From positions 1 through 13,017 of the forward strand of contig DCUN01000093.1 in NCBI GenBank assembly GCA_002327225.1: a stretch of 13,017 nt of DNA, read 5' to 3'. The notes below the pieces were generated by a model that did no database searches, was not told the DNA's origin, and worked only from the letters and a program-made list of their open reading frames with translations. The stretch comes from Desulfobulbaceae bacterium UBA2213 (lineage in GTDB: Bacteria > Desulfobacterota > Desulfobulbia > Desulfobulbales > Desulfocapsaceae). This document shows, piece after piece, positions 1-4,626 of the stretch. Both the position numbers and the translations under genes were made by a program. Position 1 is the stretch's first letter; each line of letters begins with the position of its first letter.

Positions 1-2
1 CC

Positions 3-203
3 GCTGCCGGGAAATGTTATTATTGCCAGCAGCTAGTCTCTTTCAAAGAGCTGACCATGGATCATCTGGTCCCTCTGACTCGTGGCGGACGCAGCACCAG
101 GGCCAATCTGGTCCCTTGCTGCAAGGAGTGCAATACCCAGAAAAAGAACATGCTTCCCCTGGAATGGGAAGAGTATCTGGAGCTGCTGAATCTGGACCAG
201 TGA
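3..203 (+). CDS. HNH endonuclease, C-terminal part (5' end outside window)
   Basis: This open frame enters from the left edge without a start codon and ends at TGA 201-203, leaving 66 residues. The visible part is a compact HNH (ββα-metal) nuclease module. It has a zinc-type CYYC pair at fragment residues 5-8, then the MDHLVPLTRGG core with the metal-binding/catalytic Asp-His, then NLVPCCKECNTQKKN, which holds the second CxxC pair and the last N/H-type position. Such small HNH proteins nick or cut DNA, but this subgroup is usually uncharacterised, and I cannot say whether it is a housekeeping or a mobile-element nuclease. It converges on the MscS gene, with 66 bases between the stops. Family assignment is firm; substrate and full length are unknown. 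Confidence 0.85.
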   Translation, partial: AAGKCYYCQQLVSFKELTMDHLVPLTRGGRSTRANLVPCCKECNTQKKNMLPLEWEEYLELLNLDQ

Positions 204-212
204 CAGGAGTTA

Positions 213-243
213 TGCCAAGCTGTTTACTGGCAGTTGCTTTTTG
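213..243 (+). terminator. weak hairpin plus T-run after the HNH gene
   Basis: TGCCA (213-217) pairs with TGGCA (228-232) around a 10-base loop, followed by GTTGC and six Ts. The stem is only 5 bp, so this is a weak candidate. Its position 10 bases after the HNH stop, between two convergent genes, supports it. Confidence 0.35.
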
Positions 244-269
244 TGAGGTCTGCTCTGGAGTGAATCTCT

Positions 270-1079
270 TCAGCGCTCTGTACTGCTCTGTTGATTCATT
301 TGATGGATATGGACATCTCGCTGCGGAAAGGGAAAAGAAATGCCATTTTCGTCAAAGCTCTGTTTGATCTTTTCGATCAGATCAAAACGGACATTCCAGG
401 AGTCGGAGGCTTGCACCCAGGGCCGGACAATGATTTGTACGCTTGACTCCGCTAGTTCCGCAACGGCAACTTGGGGCACTGGATCGGTCAGGATTCGTTT
501 CTCTGCCTGTAGAATTTCAGTCAGAACCTTTTTGGCCTTGCCAATATCATCCTGATAACCAATTCCGATTGTCAGGTCGATGCGGCGAGTTGGCTCGGCA
601 TTAATGTTGGTGATAATGCCAGAGGTGATACCGCTGTTGGGCACAACGATTTTCTGGTTGTCCGCAGTCAGAATGACCGTGCTGAAGATGTCAATGACCC
701 GTACCGTGCCGGTGACCCCGCCGGCGGTAACAACGTCTCCCACCTTAAACGGTCTGAACAGGATCAGCATCAGGCCGGAGGCAAAGTTGGCCAGAGAGTC
801 CTTCAGCGCCAGGCCAATTGCCAGGCCAACTGCTCCAAGGATGGCGATAAATGAGGTGGTTTTGATGCCGAGCCGATCGGCGGCAGCGATGATAACGGCA
901 GTAAGCAGGGCGTAGTAGATGAGTTTGTTTAGAAAATGAGCCAGGGTTGCATCCACACCTCCCTTGAGCAGGGCCTTTTGCCCCAGCTTCGCACACCACA
1001 GCGCCAGCCAGCGGCCAAAGATGAAGATGACAATGGCCATGAGAAGGCCAGTGCCGTTGTTGAGTAGTTGAGCAGTCAA
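270..1079 (-). CDS. Small-conductance mechanosensitive channel (MscS family), N-terminus probably frameshifted
   Basis: Membrane channel that opens under membrane tension and releases solutes on hypo-osmotic shock; it works as a homoheptamer in the inner membrane. The 269-residue frame has three membrane segments (about 11-28, 50-68, 74-105). The third is the Gly/Ala-rich pore helix (AILGAVGLAIGLAL), followed by the family signature FRPFKVGDVV and the β-domain (GTVRVIDIFSTV, VPNSGI), then the αβ-domain ending in ISFPFPQRDVHI. Length and order match E. coli MscS (286 aa). The only start in this frame is TTG 1077-1079, which has no clear ribosome binding site. A good start, ATG 1124-1126 with GGAG 10 bases upstream, lies in another frame, and its 16 codons look like the missing N-terminus (see finding). 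The gene is therefore probably 270-1126 with a one-base shift at an A5 run. Family call is secure. Confidence 0.93.
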   Translation of the reverse strand: MTAQLLNNGTGLLMAIVIFIFGRWLALWCAKLGQKALLKGGVDATLAHFLNKLIYYALLTAVIIAAADRLGIKTTSFIAILGAVGLAIGLALKDSLANFASGLMLILFRPFKVGDVVTAGGVTGTVRVIDIFSTVILTADNQKIVVPNSGITSGIITNINAEPTRRIDLTIGIGYQDDIGKAKKVLTEILQAEKRILTDPVPQVAVAELAESSVQIIVRPWVQASDSWNVRFDLIEKIKQSFDENGISFPFPQRDVHIHQMNQQSSTER

Positions 1080-1234
1080 ATTTTTGCCAGTTGCAGATAT
1101 TGTAACGGAATCTGTGTCGCATCCATACGGTAAGTTCTCCTGGAATTGATTGAGTGACCTGGGTAGCGATTTGTTTTTAAAAAAGAAGCAGAGTCAAGGA
1201 GAGGTAGAAACTCAAAGAATTTCGTTTTTACTTA

Positions 1235-1248
1235 ACCCCTCTCGGGGT
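1235..1248. other. short GC-rich hairpin between mscS and tRNA-Arg
   Basis: ACCCC TCTC GGGGT forms a 5-bp stem with a 4-base loop in an otherwise AT-rich spacer. It lies about 110 bases upstream of the mscS start on one side and about 105 bases upstream of the tRNA on the other. No T-run follows on either strand, so I do not call it a terminator. Confidence 0.3.
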
Positions 1249-1259
1249 GAATTGGTTGC

Positions 1260-1290
1260 TTGTATGGAAAAAGATATGGAAAAAGATAAT
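1260..1290 (+). promoter_or_regulatory. possible promoter upstream of tRNA-Arg
   Basis: TTGTAT (1260-1265) and GATAAT (1285-1290) resemble σ70 -35 and -10 boxes, with a long 19-base spacer. The spacer is made mostly of a 12-bp tandem repeat. The -10 box lies about 60 bases before the mature tRNA 5' end. This is a weak candidate, but the best I see on this side. Confidence 0.3.
1264..1287 (+). repeat. 12-bp perfect tandem repeat (2 copies)
   Basis: ATGGAAAAAGAT occurs twice head to tail (1264-1275 and 1276-1287). It lies in the tRNA-Arg upstream region and overlaps the candidate -10 box, so copy number would change promoter spacing. Confidence 0.85.
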
Positions 1291-1352
1291 GCACGAGTCT
1301 GAAAAATAGTTTAAATTTAAAGAACTTGTTTTCTTGGAAAATCAAGCGGTAT

Positions 1353-1429
1353 GGGCGGGTAGCTCAGCTGGATAGAGTGTCGGCCTCCGAAGCCGAAGGT
1401 CGCGGGTTCGAATCCCGCCTCGCCCACCA
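1353..1429 (+). tRNA. tRNA-Arg (anticodon CCG)
   Basis: A 77-base cloverleaf reads arginine codon CGG. The acceptor stem GGGCGGG (1353-1359) pairs with CTCGCCC (1419-1425) with one G-U. The D-arm is GCTC-AGCTGGATA-GAGT. The anticodon stem is TCGGC/GCCGA with loop CTCCGAA, anticodon CCG at 1387-1389. The T-arm is GCGGG-TTCGAAT-CCCGC. The CCA tail is encoded (1427-1429). A strong terminator follows 20 bases downstream, so it appears to be a single-tRNA transcript. I looked for a second copy of its 3' end in the window, as an integration scar would leave, and found none. Confidence 0.97.
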
Positions 1430-1448
1430 GTCAATCAAAGAAGATCAA

Positions 1449-1490
1449 CAACCCGCGTCCTGAAAAGGATAGCGGGTTGTTTTTTTTTTT
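1449..1490 (+). terminator. strong intrinsic terminator of tRNA-Arg
   Basis: CAACCCGC (1449-1456) pairs perfectly with GCGGGTTG (1472-1479), and an inner TCC/GGA pair tightens the loop. Eleven Ts follow directly (1480-1490). This is a textbook Rho-independent terminator for the tRNA transcript. Confidence 0.92.
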
Positions 1491-1517
1491 GTCCAGGGTC
1501 ATCCTGTGAAAATATTG

Positions 1518-1584
1518 AAATCCGGTCCTTGATATGGATAAAAATATCAGCAGTGGCCCGAAAATACCGGATTTTCATCAAGGA
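1518..1584 (+). repeat. two interleaved inverted repeats upstream of yjbQ
   Basis: AAATCCGG (1518-1525) is complementary to CCGGATTT (1567-1574). TCCTTGAT (1526-1533) is complementary to ATCAAGGA (1577-1584). The order is A-B-A'-B', so the two stems cannot form as nested hairpins; they would be alternative folds. A smaller GATAT/ATATC pair (1531-1535 and 1544-1548) sits inside. The block ends 44 bases before the yjbQ start, so it lies in its promoter or leader. Confidence 0.6.
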
Positions 1585-1628
1585 ATGGCTTGTGCTGTCT
1601 CGAATGATGAAAAGAAGAGGAGGAGAGT

Positions 1629-2045
1629 ATGAAATCTTATCGTAAAGAATTGTGGTTCAATGTGCCAACACGGAGAGCATTCATTAATATCACTCATCAA
1701 GTTCAGGAATGTTTATCCGAAAGTGGAGTGTCTGAGGGCTTGATACTTGTAAACGCCATGCACATCACCGCGTCGGTTTTTATCAATGACGATGAGTCCG
1801 GTTTGCACCACGATTATGATGTCTGGCTTGAAAAGCTGGCTCCCCACGAGCCTGTCAGTCAATACCGTCATAATGGCGGTGAGGACAACGCAGATGCCCA
1901 TTTGAAGCGGCAGATCATGGGACGAGAGGTTGTCGTTGCAGTTACCGATGGTCAGCTTGATTTCGGGACATGGGAGCAGATATTCTATGGTGAGTTTGAT
2001 GGTGGACGCAGGAAAAGGGTGCTGGTAAAAATAATCGGAGAGTAA
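1629..2045 (+). CDS. yjbQ: YjbQ family protein (UPF0047)
   Basis: Small soluble protein of 138 residues, the usual length of the family. E. coli YjbQ has a weak thiamine phosphate synthase activity in vitro, and the in vivo role is unsettled. Family marks seen here: NAMHITASV (about 42-50), the acidic segment NDDESGLHHD, YRHN (79-82), NADAHLKRQIMG (87-98), and the C-terminal DGQLDFGTWEQIF followed by GEFDGGRRKRVLV. The His residues at about 45, 81 and 91 correspond to the conserved His set that forms the putative active site. The start is fixed by a strong AGGAGGAGAG ribosome site just before ATG 1629. It is probably monocistronic: a terminated tRNA lies upstream, and a convergent gene lies downstream. 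A decayed partial copy lies 2 kb to the right. Confidence 0.93.
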   Translation: MKSYRKELWFNVPTRRAFINITHQVQECLSESGVSEGLILVNAMHITASVFINDDESGLHHDYDVWLEKLAPHEPVSQYRHNGGEDNADAHLKRQIMGREVVVAVTDGQLDFGTWEQIFYGEFDGGRRKRVLVKIIGE

Positions 2046-2059
2046 TGGAGGCTCTCGCA

Positions 2060-2079
2060 AAATGACAACGATGTCATTT
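2060..2079 (-). terminator. hairpin between convergent yjbQ and HD-GYP genes
   Basis: AAATGACA (2060-2067) and TGTCATTT (2072-2079) form an 8-bp stem with a 4-base loop. On the minus strand the stem ends in a run of Ts (CATTTTGCG), about 47 bases past the HD-GYP stop. On the plus strand it lies 15 bases past the yjbQ stop. It may serve both genes. The T-runs are short, so efficiency is doubtful. The matching spot in the decayed yjbQ copy has lost the symmetry. Confidence 0.5.
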
Positions 2080-2126
2080 CTGGTATGGCGTTGAAGATAA
2101 GTATTAAACGTCATATATATCAGAAG

Positions 2127-3431
2127 TTATATGATTATTTCTTTAGAAAATGAGCCGACAGAGTCCGTTGAATACCGAAAATCTGTTTCTCGAAATAACC
2201 TGAGGCAGGCATCGACGACCTCAGGATCATAAAGAATACCTCTGTTCTTAGTAATTTCCTCAAGCGCTGCATCTCGCCCCAGGCTTGGCCTGTAGGGACG
2301 ATGGGTCTCCATGGTCTCAACGACATCGGCGACACACAAGATCCTGGATTCTAACAGGATTTCTTCCCCTGAGAGTCCCTGCGGGTAACCTGAGCCATCT
2401 AGTTTTTCATGGTGCTGAAGCACAATCTGATCCACAGCCCAGGGGAAATCTATCTGATTTAAAATATCATAGGCCACCTGGGGATGCCTTTTAATTAATT
2501 GAAGCTCTGCGTCATTGAGACGTCCAGGTTTACTCAATATTTCTCCAGGGACGGATATCTTTCCCATATCATGAATGAGGCCGGCCATCTGAAGACCCTT
2601 TGTTTCATGCTCGGGAAGCCTCATCTCTTTAGCAATTGCCAGCGAGAGGTCAGTAGTGCGTCTTTGATGACCTGCTGTGTAGGGATCTCTTTCCTCCAGG
2701 GTCAGGGACATGGCATTGACAAGCTCTTCGAGGCTTTGCTGCAGCTGAAGATTGCTGTGGGCCAGTTTTTCCTGTGTGCGCCTGCGTTCTTCAATTTCCA
2801 GATGAAGTTGCCTGTTCAGCTTGGTTAATTCAACAGTACGTTCCTGGACAATGTTTTCGAGGAGGTCATGGTGTTTTTTTAGCTCGTCTTCTGCTTCCAT
2901 TTCTTTAGAAACGATGGTTAAAATTCCTAAAGACAAGCAGATATTGTCCTGTTCATAGACTTCAATGGTCGCCTGGTCTTTAAGCCAGATATTTTTGCCT
3001 TGACCGATAGAAATTTTGTATACAGCTTCAATTGTTCCTGTTTTTTTACCTTCTTCCCGTAATTCTTCCCGGGAGCTGCTAATCTCATCGTGGGATTTGA
3101 CCTGTTTTTGCACACCGACTGCAATATCTAAATTTTTGTATATCCGCTGATCTATGACACTCTTACAAAAAAAATCGGCAATATCATGCTGCTCGCAGCC
3201 AAAGAGAGTGGTGAAATATCTGCCGGCATATTCATACCAAATCTTTTTGTCATTGCCCTCCCACGCAGCGATATAAAGCATAGCCGCACCGCCTGTATTC
3301 TCAAATGCCCGATAGCATTTGATACACTCTGCCAGACGTTGTTTCAGGGAGTCTGAATAGTCATCCGATAAAAGAATACGCCCTCGGTACTCCTGGTCGG
3401 CAGAAATGACTGATGTTACGGAACTTTCCAT
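2127..3431 (-). CDS. PAS-like sensor with HD-GYP domain (cyclic-di-GMP phosphodiesterase)
   Basis: Cytoplasmic signalling protein of 434 residues, with no membrane segments. The N-terminal ~175 residues look PAS-like: hydrophobic strands, ending in CLSLGILTIVSKE as PAC segments do, and rich in Cys (an ECIKC pair near residue 37, more near 80-90). A coiled coil follows (about 175-235, Lys/Glu-rich heptads). The HD-GYP domain (about 235-400) has GLIHDMGKISVP with metal-binding His287-Asp288, HP (316-317), QHHEKLDGSGYPQGL with GYP at 348-350, and ADVVETMETHRPYRP. All standard metal-site residues appear present, so c-di-GMP hydrolysis to pGpG/GMP is expected. No receiver or output domain is seen, so the input is the PAS-like part. 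The start is ATG 3429-3431 with AGAAG five bases upstream; GTG 3435-3437 is in frame but too close to that site. Its partner diguanylate cyclase is not in the window. Confidence 0.93.
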   Translation of the reverse strand: MESSVTSVISADQEYRGRILLSDDYSDSLKQRLAECIKCYRAFENTGGAAMLYIAAWEGNDKKIWYEYAGRYFTTLFGCEQHDIADFFCKSVIDQRIYKNLDIAVGVQKQVKSHDEISSSREELREEGKKTGTIEAVYKISIGQGKNIWLKDQATIEVYEQDNICLSLGILTIVSKEMEAEDELKKHHDLLENIVQERTVELTKLNRQLHLEIEERRRTQEKLAHSNLQLQQSLEELVNAMSLTLEERDPYTAGHQRRTTDLSLAIAKEMRLPEHETKGLQMAGLIHDMGKISVPGEILSKPGRLNDAELQLIKRHPQVAYDILNQIDFPWAVDQIVLQHHEKLDGSGYPQGLSGEEILLESRILCVADVVETMETHRPYRPSLGRDAALEEITKNRGILYDPEVVDACLRLFRETDFRYSTDSVGSFSKEIII

Positions 3432-3889
3432 ATTCACTTCTTGTTATAACAGCGTTGAAAAAAAATTATTTGAATCCCTGTATGTTCTTGAAAAGAGCTT
3501 ATGTAATAAGCCTTGTACTCTTTTATCTCTTAAAAAACAATTACCCAACTATTGATGATAAATAATCGCTTTGTCGGTCGAACCTGCAGGAAAAAAATAT
3601 CCTCAGCCCCGATTCCGCACCACAATTAAGTCACGTGACAAGAATTCGCTTTTCAGTGGGCGGTACAGCCGACAAAAGCAGACATTTCCCACCCACCGGT
3701 ATGGAGTATGGAGTATATCCAGGATTGTTCAGTGAGGACGACCTTTAATCCCTTGACATCGACTATACCCTCGACAGCAAAAACCTCAAAGCACAGCCCC
3801 TTCCAATTCCAGCCAAAATAATAAATACCCTATAATACTCCCACCCAAACAGCAACATCGAAACAGAAATATCAGAAGGGGGACACTGG
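3432..3889. other. gene-free AT-rich region upstream of the HD-GYP gene
   Basis: No frame here carries a recognisable protein on either strand. Beyond the hairpin at 3491-3524 it holds the palindromes GTTATAAC (3443-3450, next to the HD-GYP ribosome site) and GTCACGTGAC (about 3632-3641). It also holds a short repeat (GTATGGA GTATGGA GTATA, near 3700). Translations of 3590-3700 are interrupted by stops in every useful frame. It could be decayed mobile DNA, but I cannot name a source. Confidence 0.5.
3491..3524 (-). promoter_or_regulatory. hairpin upstream of the HD-GYP gene
   Basis: Outer arms AAAAGAG (3491-3497) and CTCTTTT (3518-3524) enclose GCTTAT-GTA-ATAAGC (3497-3511). It lies 60-95 bases upstream of the HD-GYP start and is an operator or leader structure candidate. 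No convincing -35/-10 pair was found next to it. Confidence 0.35.
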
Positions 3890-4139
3890 TGTCTGGCTCG
3901 AAAAGCTGGATCCCCACGAGGTCGTCAGTCAATACGCAACGGCTGTGAGGACAACGCAGATGCCCATTTGAAGCGGCAGGTCATGGGGTGTGTCGTTGCA
4001 GTTACCGATGGTCAGCTTGATTTCTGGACATGGGGGCAGATATTCTATGGTGAGTTTGATGGTGGCCGCAGGAAAAGGGTGCTGGTAAAAATAATAGGAG
4101 AGCAATGGAGGCTCTCGCAAAATGTCCAATATGTCATTC
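3890..4139 (+). pseudogene. decayed 3' fragment of yjbQ
   Basis: This stretch aligns with 1820-2079, the 3' part of yjbQ. Counting by eye, 3991-4124 matches 1931-2064 without gaps and with five substitutions. Upstream of that block the copy lacks 4 bases near 3936 (a frameshift) and 6 bases near 3988. The stop TAA of yjbQ (2043-2045) is CAA here, so the frame runs on to 4153. The first 64 codons of yjbQ are absent, and no ribosome site precedes the fragment. The conserved TDGQLDF..W..IFYGEFDG segment is still readable. It is a recent partial duplication or a remnant of a related gene, not functional. Confidence 0.93.
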
Positions 4140-4406
4140 TCGAGTGCATTTGATGCCGACCTGTCTGCGGGCCCGTCGCGTAACTGACTCCGAAACGTTC
4201 TCCTGCTTGGCCGCCTTCTCTCTCTTTTCTATGCCAAAATTGTTTGGTAGCATCACCCCACGGGATTGGTCATGACTGAAAATTTCTGGTAATTTCCGGT
4301 TGTGCTCTGCATTTGTTTGAAAGGAAATCACATTTACGCAAAACAAGAGCGAAGAATTTTTTTCTCCGTTTGTGGATCTTTTTTTCTTCGAAAATTAAAG
4401 GAATTA

Positions 4407-4441
4407 CCAAGGTTGCTTTTGCCTTGGCCGCAATATGTTGT
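4407..4441 (+). promoter_or_regulatory. inverted repeat and NrdR-like box before the nrdJ promoter
   Basis: CCAAGG and CCTTGG (4407-4412 and 4422-4427) form a 6-bp inverted repeat. Directly after it, 4428-4441 reads CCGCAATATGTTGT. Against the known NrdR consensus ACACWATATWTWGT it matches 11 of 14 positions, counting W as A or T. NrdR sites normally come in pairs about three helical turns apart; I did not find a second box at that distance on either side. NrdR control is therefore only a possibility. Confidence 0.35.
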
Positions 4442-4450
4442 AGATTATCC

Positions 4451-4480
4451 TTGAGTAATGTCGCAAGGGTAGTATATAAG
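4451..4480 (+). promoter_or_regulatory. probable σ70 promoter for the nrdJ operon
   Basis: TTGAGT (4451-4456) is followed after 16 bases by TATATA (4473-4478); TATAAG two bases later gives an 18-base spacer. This would start the transcript near 4486, leaving a leader of about 140 bases that contains the CRISPR-like sequence. Confidence 0.5.
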
Positions 4481-4540
4481 CCAATACGTTCCTTGTTTCT
4501 GACAAACCTTTTCTGGAGAGCTTTTTTCCCCGAAAAACAG

Positions 4541-4572
4541 GGTCAGCCTCCTGCAGGAACGTGGATTGAAAC
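4541..4572 (+). repeat. lone CRISPR-repeat-like sequence
   Basis: The 32 bases here begin GGTCAGCC, have a central palindrome TCCTGCAGGA (4549-4558), and end in GTGGATTGAAAC (4561-4572). That last 12-mer is the typical 3' end of type I-C CRISPR repeats, which are also about 32 bases with a central palindrome. Only one copy occurs in the window, and there are no cas genes, so this is not an array. It may be an orphan repeat, a remnant, or coincidence. Confidence 0.4.
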
Positions 4573-4626
4573 AGGCGAGTTCGTTAAAATTAATTGATTT
4601 CCCATACACATACCAAGAGGCACGAT

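Larger units (their letters stand above)
4140..4626. other. gene-free leader region upstream of the ribonucleotide reductase gene
   Basis: No convincing gene is seen in 4140-4626. A minus-strand frame at 4134-4346 (70 codons) has no recognisable motif and overlaps the yjbQ remnant. The right half carries regulatory-looking elements: CCAAGG-N9-CCTTGG (4407-4427), a NrdR-like box (4428-4441), a σ70-like promoter (4451-4480) and a CRISPR-repeat-like sequence (4541-4572). I found no cobalamin riboswitch B12-box in it. Confidence 0.6.

Noticed and set aside
1353..1429. tRNA-Arg as an integration site of a genomic island
   Set aside because: No integrase gene and no second copy of the tRNA 3' end occur in the window. 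The nearby duplication is of yjbQ, not of the tRNA.
1527..1560. Resemblance to the TPP riboswitch core (TGATATGGATAA...AGCAG) upstream of yjbQ, attractive because YjbQ has thiamine phosphate synthase activity
   Set aside because: The essential CUGAGA segment and the rest of the THI-box fold are absent upstream, and the AGCGUAGGGA part is not matched. Likely chance.
3590..3700. Decayed transposase in the gene-free region
   Set aside because: Translations on both strands are broken by stops and show no DDE or HUH motif that I can defend.
4134..4346. 70-codon minus-strand open frame
   Set aside because: No recognisable motif, overlaps the decayed yjbQ copy, weak start context; not supported as a gene.
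4541..4572. CRISPR array
   Set aside because: Only one repeat-like unit and no regular spacing of further copies; kept only as a lone repeat-like sequence.
4140..4626. Cobalamin riboswitch before the B12-dependent reductase gene
   Set aside because: No GCCACTG-type B12 box or the associated conserved segments could be found in the leader.
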